The notes below the pieces were generated by a model, which saw only the letters and a list, made by a program, of their open reading frames with translations, made no database searches and had not been told where the DNA came from. The position numbers and the translations under genes were made by a program. DNA of 64,000 nt from Dietzia sp. JS16-p6b (GTDB lineage: Bacteria > Actinomycetota > Actinomycetes > Mycobacteriales > Mycobacteriaceae): contig NZ_CP024869.1 of NCBI RefSeq assembly GCF_003052165.1, forward strand, positions 3,506,001 to 3,570,000, in the 5' to 3' direction. Positions 61,218 through 64,000 of the stretch are shown in pieces (within the stretch, counting starts at the first letter, position 1; the number at the start of each line of letters is the position of its first letter).

Positions 61218-62209
61218 ATGACCCAGCAGACTGCGCCCACAGACCCCAGCGACGAGCCGATGAAACCATTTGCCCCCATGAGGGTCTCCCGCATTAAGGT
61301 GCGTAACTTCCGCCTGCTGCGGAGCGTGGATATTGACCTTGGTGGCCGCACAACCGTGCTGGTTGGCCGAAACAACAGCGGCAAGACAACGCTCGCGGAG
61401 TCTTTTACGCGCTTTCTGCAGCCGTCGACGTTGAACTTCACCGTGGCCGATTTTTCCGCCGACAGCTACCCGGAGTTCCTGGAAGCGTGGGAGGCCTACG
61501 CCACAGGAGACGAAGAACTTGCGAGGCGTCTCCTGCCTGAGATCTCCCTCACCGTGGAGATCTCGTACTCAAAAGAGCTGCCGGAATACGGTCCTCTAGC
61601 TGCAGCTATAGTCGACCTCGACCCAGATTGCACAACAGCAATGGTTCATTTCAAATACGCACTTGAAGGTGGGCGCCTATCGGACTTTTTTTGAAGGGGT
61701 TGCAGGCGACCCGGACACTGGTGAGGACCCGGATCTCGAGCGCGTACTGGGCATCGTCGGGGACCGAGTTCAGGGAATGTTCGCACGGTCGATCAGCGCA
61801 ATCGATCCAGGAGATGCCTCAAACACGCGCGACATCGCGCCAGAAGCGATGCGGCGCATACTCACCGTTCACTTCTTGAAAGCCCAACGCGGACTCGATG
61901 ACGAAAAGGAACGACCAAAAGACCTAATCGGCAGCCTCTTCCAGAACCTGTTTGACGCCGCCTCCAAAGCGGACGACGGAAGCACCCAGAAAGAAACCGC
62001 CGATGCGCTCACGGTAGCAGTCGCTGACATCGAGCAGGATCTAGGTACCAAAGTCAGCGAGATGGTGAAGGGAATCATCCCGGCACTTCGGAGCTTCGGA
62101 TACCCCGGCCTCTCTGATCCCGGCCTCAAAGCTGAAACAACCTTGGACATCGAACGCGTGCTGGGGAACCACACCAGCATTCGTTACGACGGTGTAGCCG
62201 GGGTATCAC
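61218..62209 (+). pseudogene. OLD-family ATPase/nuclease gene, 5' part, frameshifted and IS-interrupted
   Basis: This encodes the N-terminal ATPase half of an overcoming-lysogenization-defect (OLD) type protein. Walker A is VGRNNSGKTTL (about residues 49-59), after an IKVRNFRLLRSVDID strand typical of SMC/RecF-like ATPases. At 61686-61692 a run of seven T causes a premature TGA; six T would continue in frame (DFFEGVAGDPDTG) until the IS at 62210. OLD ATPases are DNA-processing enzymes, several of them in phage defence (for example GajA). Upstream, a short open frame (61099-61221) overlaps the ATG and may be the end of another lost gene. GC content is clearly below the window average. Confidence 0.8.
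62202..62209. repeat. 8-bp target site duplication of IS copy 2 (left)
   Basis: GGTATCAC at 62202-62209 is repeated at 63665-63672 on the other side of the element. Removing one copy and the IS rejoins the OLD-family reading frame exactly, which proves insertion into that gene. Confidence 0.95.
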
Positions 62210-63664
62210 GGCCCTTCCGGTTTTAGAGTGCATTGATCCGGTCCTGAAGCTGTCCGGAGTGGATCAGTGACCGCAAGATGTAGTGCTTGAGGTTCCGGAA
62301 GCCCAGGGCGATTCCGCGGAGGTGCTCGAGGCGTCCGTTGATGGCTTCGACGGGGCCGTTGGAAGCGCCCACGTCGAAGTAGGCCAGGATCTCCCGATGC
62401 CGCTTCCACAGCGAACGGCCGAGCTGCGCGAGCTCGGGGAGTTCGGCGGGTACACCGGCCCGGATCGACTTGAGGAGCTTGTACATAGCGATCTTGCCCT
62501 CCCGCTTGCCCGAGGCTTCGTAAGCAGTGATGAGTCGCTGGTAGACGCCGTAGGTGACCTCCACCGCCGCGTGCGCGTCATGGGCGGTGAACGCTTGGAA
62601 CAGGCGCATCTTCTGCTTGTCGGTCAGCAGTTCAGCGCGGGTTCGCAGGGTGCGGCGGATGCCGTACAGCGGGTCGCCCGTGCGGCCCCGGTGCCCGGTG
62701 GTGGCCTGCTGGATGCGTTGGCGGCACACGGTGAGCTTGTCGGCGGCCAGGTGCACGACGTGGAACGGGTCCATCACCGTCCGGGCAGCGGGCACCGCGC
62801 TGGCGGCGGCGGTGTGGTAGCCGGCGAACCCGTCCATCGTGACAACCTTGACCCGGTCTCGAAACACCTGGTCACGGGCGTCCAGCCACTCGGTGAGGAC
62901 CTTCGCCGAACGGCCCGGGACCATGTCCAACAGGCGAGACGGGCCGGTGCCGTCCACGACCGGGGTCAGGTCGACCAGGACGGTGACGAACGCACTGCTG
63001 CCGTCGCCGCGCACGTGCTTCCATTTGTGCTCATCGACACCGAGAACGCGGACTCCGTCGAAGTGTCCGGGCTGCTCGTAGACCATCGTGCGAACCTCCG
63101 AGACCGCCAGGTCATTGACCAGGTCCCACCCCAGCCCGAGGGCCTTGGCCACGGCGGACACGCTGGTGCGGTCGATCGCCAGACGCTGCAGGATCCAGCG
63201 GCTGCAGCGGCGGGTGGTCTTGGCCCGCGGCTCGGCCAACGCCGGCATCCGCTGCTGGAAGATCCTCGTAGCGCACTCGGTGTTGTCGCAGGTGAAGCGC
63301 GGTACCCGCACGTGCAGTCTGGTGGGATGCCCGACGATCGGTAGATCCGTGACCTTCCGCTGGACGTGGTCCCGCAAACGGCCCGCCATCCCGCACTCGG
63401 CGCAGATCGGGTCGAGTGTGACCGGGGCGCAGAACAGGTGCGTGAGCTCGTCAGCCACAGCGGCGTCGGTGATGGTCACCCCGAGCTCGACGGTGCGGCA
63501 GATGGTGTCGGCGAGCAGGCTGGCGGTAGCGTTCAAAGCGGGTCCTGGGGATGCGAAGTGCTGGTGTAGGAACTTGCATCTTCACACGCCCCAGGACCCC
63601 TACATCTTGTGCCTCACCGCATCACCGCAGCATCCCCGCTACGCACTCCGGATCCGGAAGAGCC
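62210..63664. mobile_element. ISL3-family insertion sequence, copy 2 (1455 bp)
   Basis: This is the same element as at 5961-7415, in the same orientation, with the same length, the same terminal repeats and an identical predicted transposase. It is inserted in the OLD-family gene with its own 8-bp duplication, so both copies arrived by independent transposition. Confidence 0.95.
62223..63536 (-). CDS. ISL3-family transposase (copy 2)
   Basis: A 437-aa DDE transposase, residue for residue the same as the one in copy 1. The zinc-finger N-terminus and catalytic Asp, Asp and Glu regions are intact. The lack of divergence implies recent transposition. Confidence 0.95.
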   Translation of the reverse strand: MNATASLLADTICRTVELGVTITDAAVADELTHLFCAPVTLDPICAECGMAGRLRDHVQRKVTDLPIVGHPTRLHVRVPRFTCDNTECATRIFQQRMPALAEPRAKTTRRCSRWILQRLAIDRTSVSAVAKALGLGWDLVNDLAVSEVRTMVYEQPGHFDGVRVLGVDEHKWKHVRGDGSSAFVTVLVDLTPVVDGTGPSRLLDMVPGRSAKVLTEWLDARDQVFRDRVKVVTMDGFAGYHTAAASAVPAARTVMDPFHVVHLAADKLTVCRQRIQQATTGHRGRTGDPLYGIRRTLRTRAELLTDKQKMRLFQAFTAHDAHAAVEVTYGVYQRLITAYEASGKREGKIAMYKLLKSIRAGVPAELPELAQLGRSLWKRHREILAYFDVGASNGPVEAINGRLEHLRGIALGFRNLKHYILRSLIHSGQLQDRINAL

Positions 63665-64000
63665 GGTATCACTCCCTGAGTCTTACAGCGGACTGGGGTC
63701 TCGCAACCTCATCCTAATGTTGCTCACGCTTCTTAGCTACTACCGCGAGTATGCGACGAGGGGCAACATGCCTGGACTGCACCTGGTCTTCATCGAAGAG
63801 CCTGAAGCGCATCTTCATCCGCAGATGCAGGAGGTGTTCATCGAGCAGCTAGCTTCGGTCGCTGAGCTTTTCCCGACGCTGGATGAAAAGAGGCAGCCCT
63901 GGTGGCCTCAGTTCGCGGTCTCGACCCACTCGTCTCATGTTGCCAACCGTGCGGACTTCTCAACCATCCGATATTTCCGTGTCGAAAACGACCCGAAAGG
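63665..64000 (+). pseudogene. OLD-family ATPase/nuclease gene, 3' part (runs off window)
   Basis: After the IS the frame resumes with the ABC-like signature SGLGSRNLI, Walker B LVFIEEPEAHLHPQM and an H-loop in FAVSTHSSHVANR. A TOPRIM nuclease domain would be expected beyond the window edge. Together with 61218-62209 it forms one interrupted gene. Confidence 0.85.

Noticed and set aside
5961-63664. The two IS copies as ends of a composite transposon carrying the whole 56 kb
   Set aside because: Each copy has its own distinct 8-bp target duplication, which shows two separate insertions rather than one composite event.

Overview
The window is 64 kb of GC-rich (roughly 70 %) actinobacterial chromosome. 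Dense gene packing, frequent GTG starts, ATGA/GTGA stop-start overlaps, probable leaderless genes, F420-type LLM oxidoreductases, an IdeR/DtxR-like box and a set of TetR/HxlR regulators fit the Mycobacteriales. A Dietzia-like organism is my best guess, but that is inference: there is no rRNA or other marker gene here. I saw no tRNA, rRNA or CRISPR array.

Layout. 1-5.9 kb: a P-type cation ATPase cut by the window edge, a zinc alcohol dehydrogenase, surE, a PfkB sugar kinase and a SHOCT membrane protein. 5.96-7.4 kb: an ISL3-type insertion sequence with an 8-bp target duplication. 7.6-12.8 kb: a zinc-uptake cluster of the AztABCD type with two AztD-like lipoproteins. 12.7-17.3 kb: a TSUP exporter and a sulfate/thiosulfate ABC transporter. 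17.4-23.7 kb: a class III nucleotide cyclase, then a TetR divergent from a translationally coupled trio (lipocalin-like protein, F420-type LLM oxidoreductase, PEP-synthase-like dikinase). 23.7-29.2 kb: a PII-like protein with dabA and dabB (inorganic carbon uptake) and a divergent HTH regulator. 29.3-35.5 kb: HdeD-like and MHS-type membrane proteins, a GH3 glycosidase, a DHFR-like reductase and a GNAT acetyltransferase. 35.7-38.8 kb: an Erm-type 23S rRNA methylase with a 13-codon leader peptide, divergent from a DHA2-type efflux pump plus TetR. 38.9-43.9 kb: an HxlR/NmrA-type oxidoreductase pair and efeUOB iron uptake behind an IdeR-like box. 44-47.7 kb: a SAM methyltransferase, a TetR plus NAD(P)H oxidoreductase operon, and a clear TPP riboswitch ahead of an FMN-dependent monooxygenase. 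47.8-49.2 kb: a retron-like reverse transcriptase with a possible structured RNA upstream. 49.3-59.9 kb: small secreted and membrane proteins, a serine hydrolase with an ArsR-type regulator, MBL and FAH hydrolases with a TetR, an alpha/beta hydrolase, an NCS1 permease, and a GntR plus fatty acid hydroxylase pair.

60-64 kb is different. It is AT-richer and broken up. It holds a dense cluster of TGTCA/TGACA pentamers resembling a transposon end, an ApeA-like fragment, a frameshifted small ORF, and an OLD-family ATPase gene inactivated twice, by a 1-nt frameshift in a T7 run and by a second ISL3 copy with its own 8-bp target duplication. I read it as a decaying mobile or defence island.

Most worth following up: the TPP riboswitch in front of a monooxygenase not normally linked to thiamine; the divergent retron-like RT and its upstream RNA; the erm leader peptide and attenuator; and the repeat cluster at the island edge.
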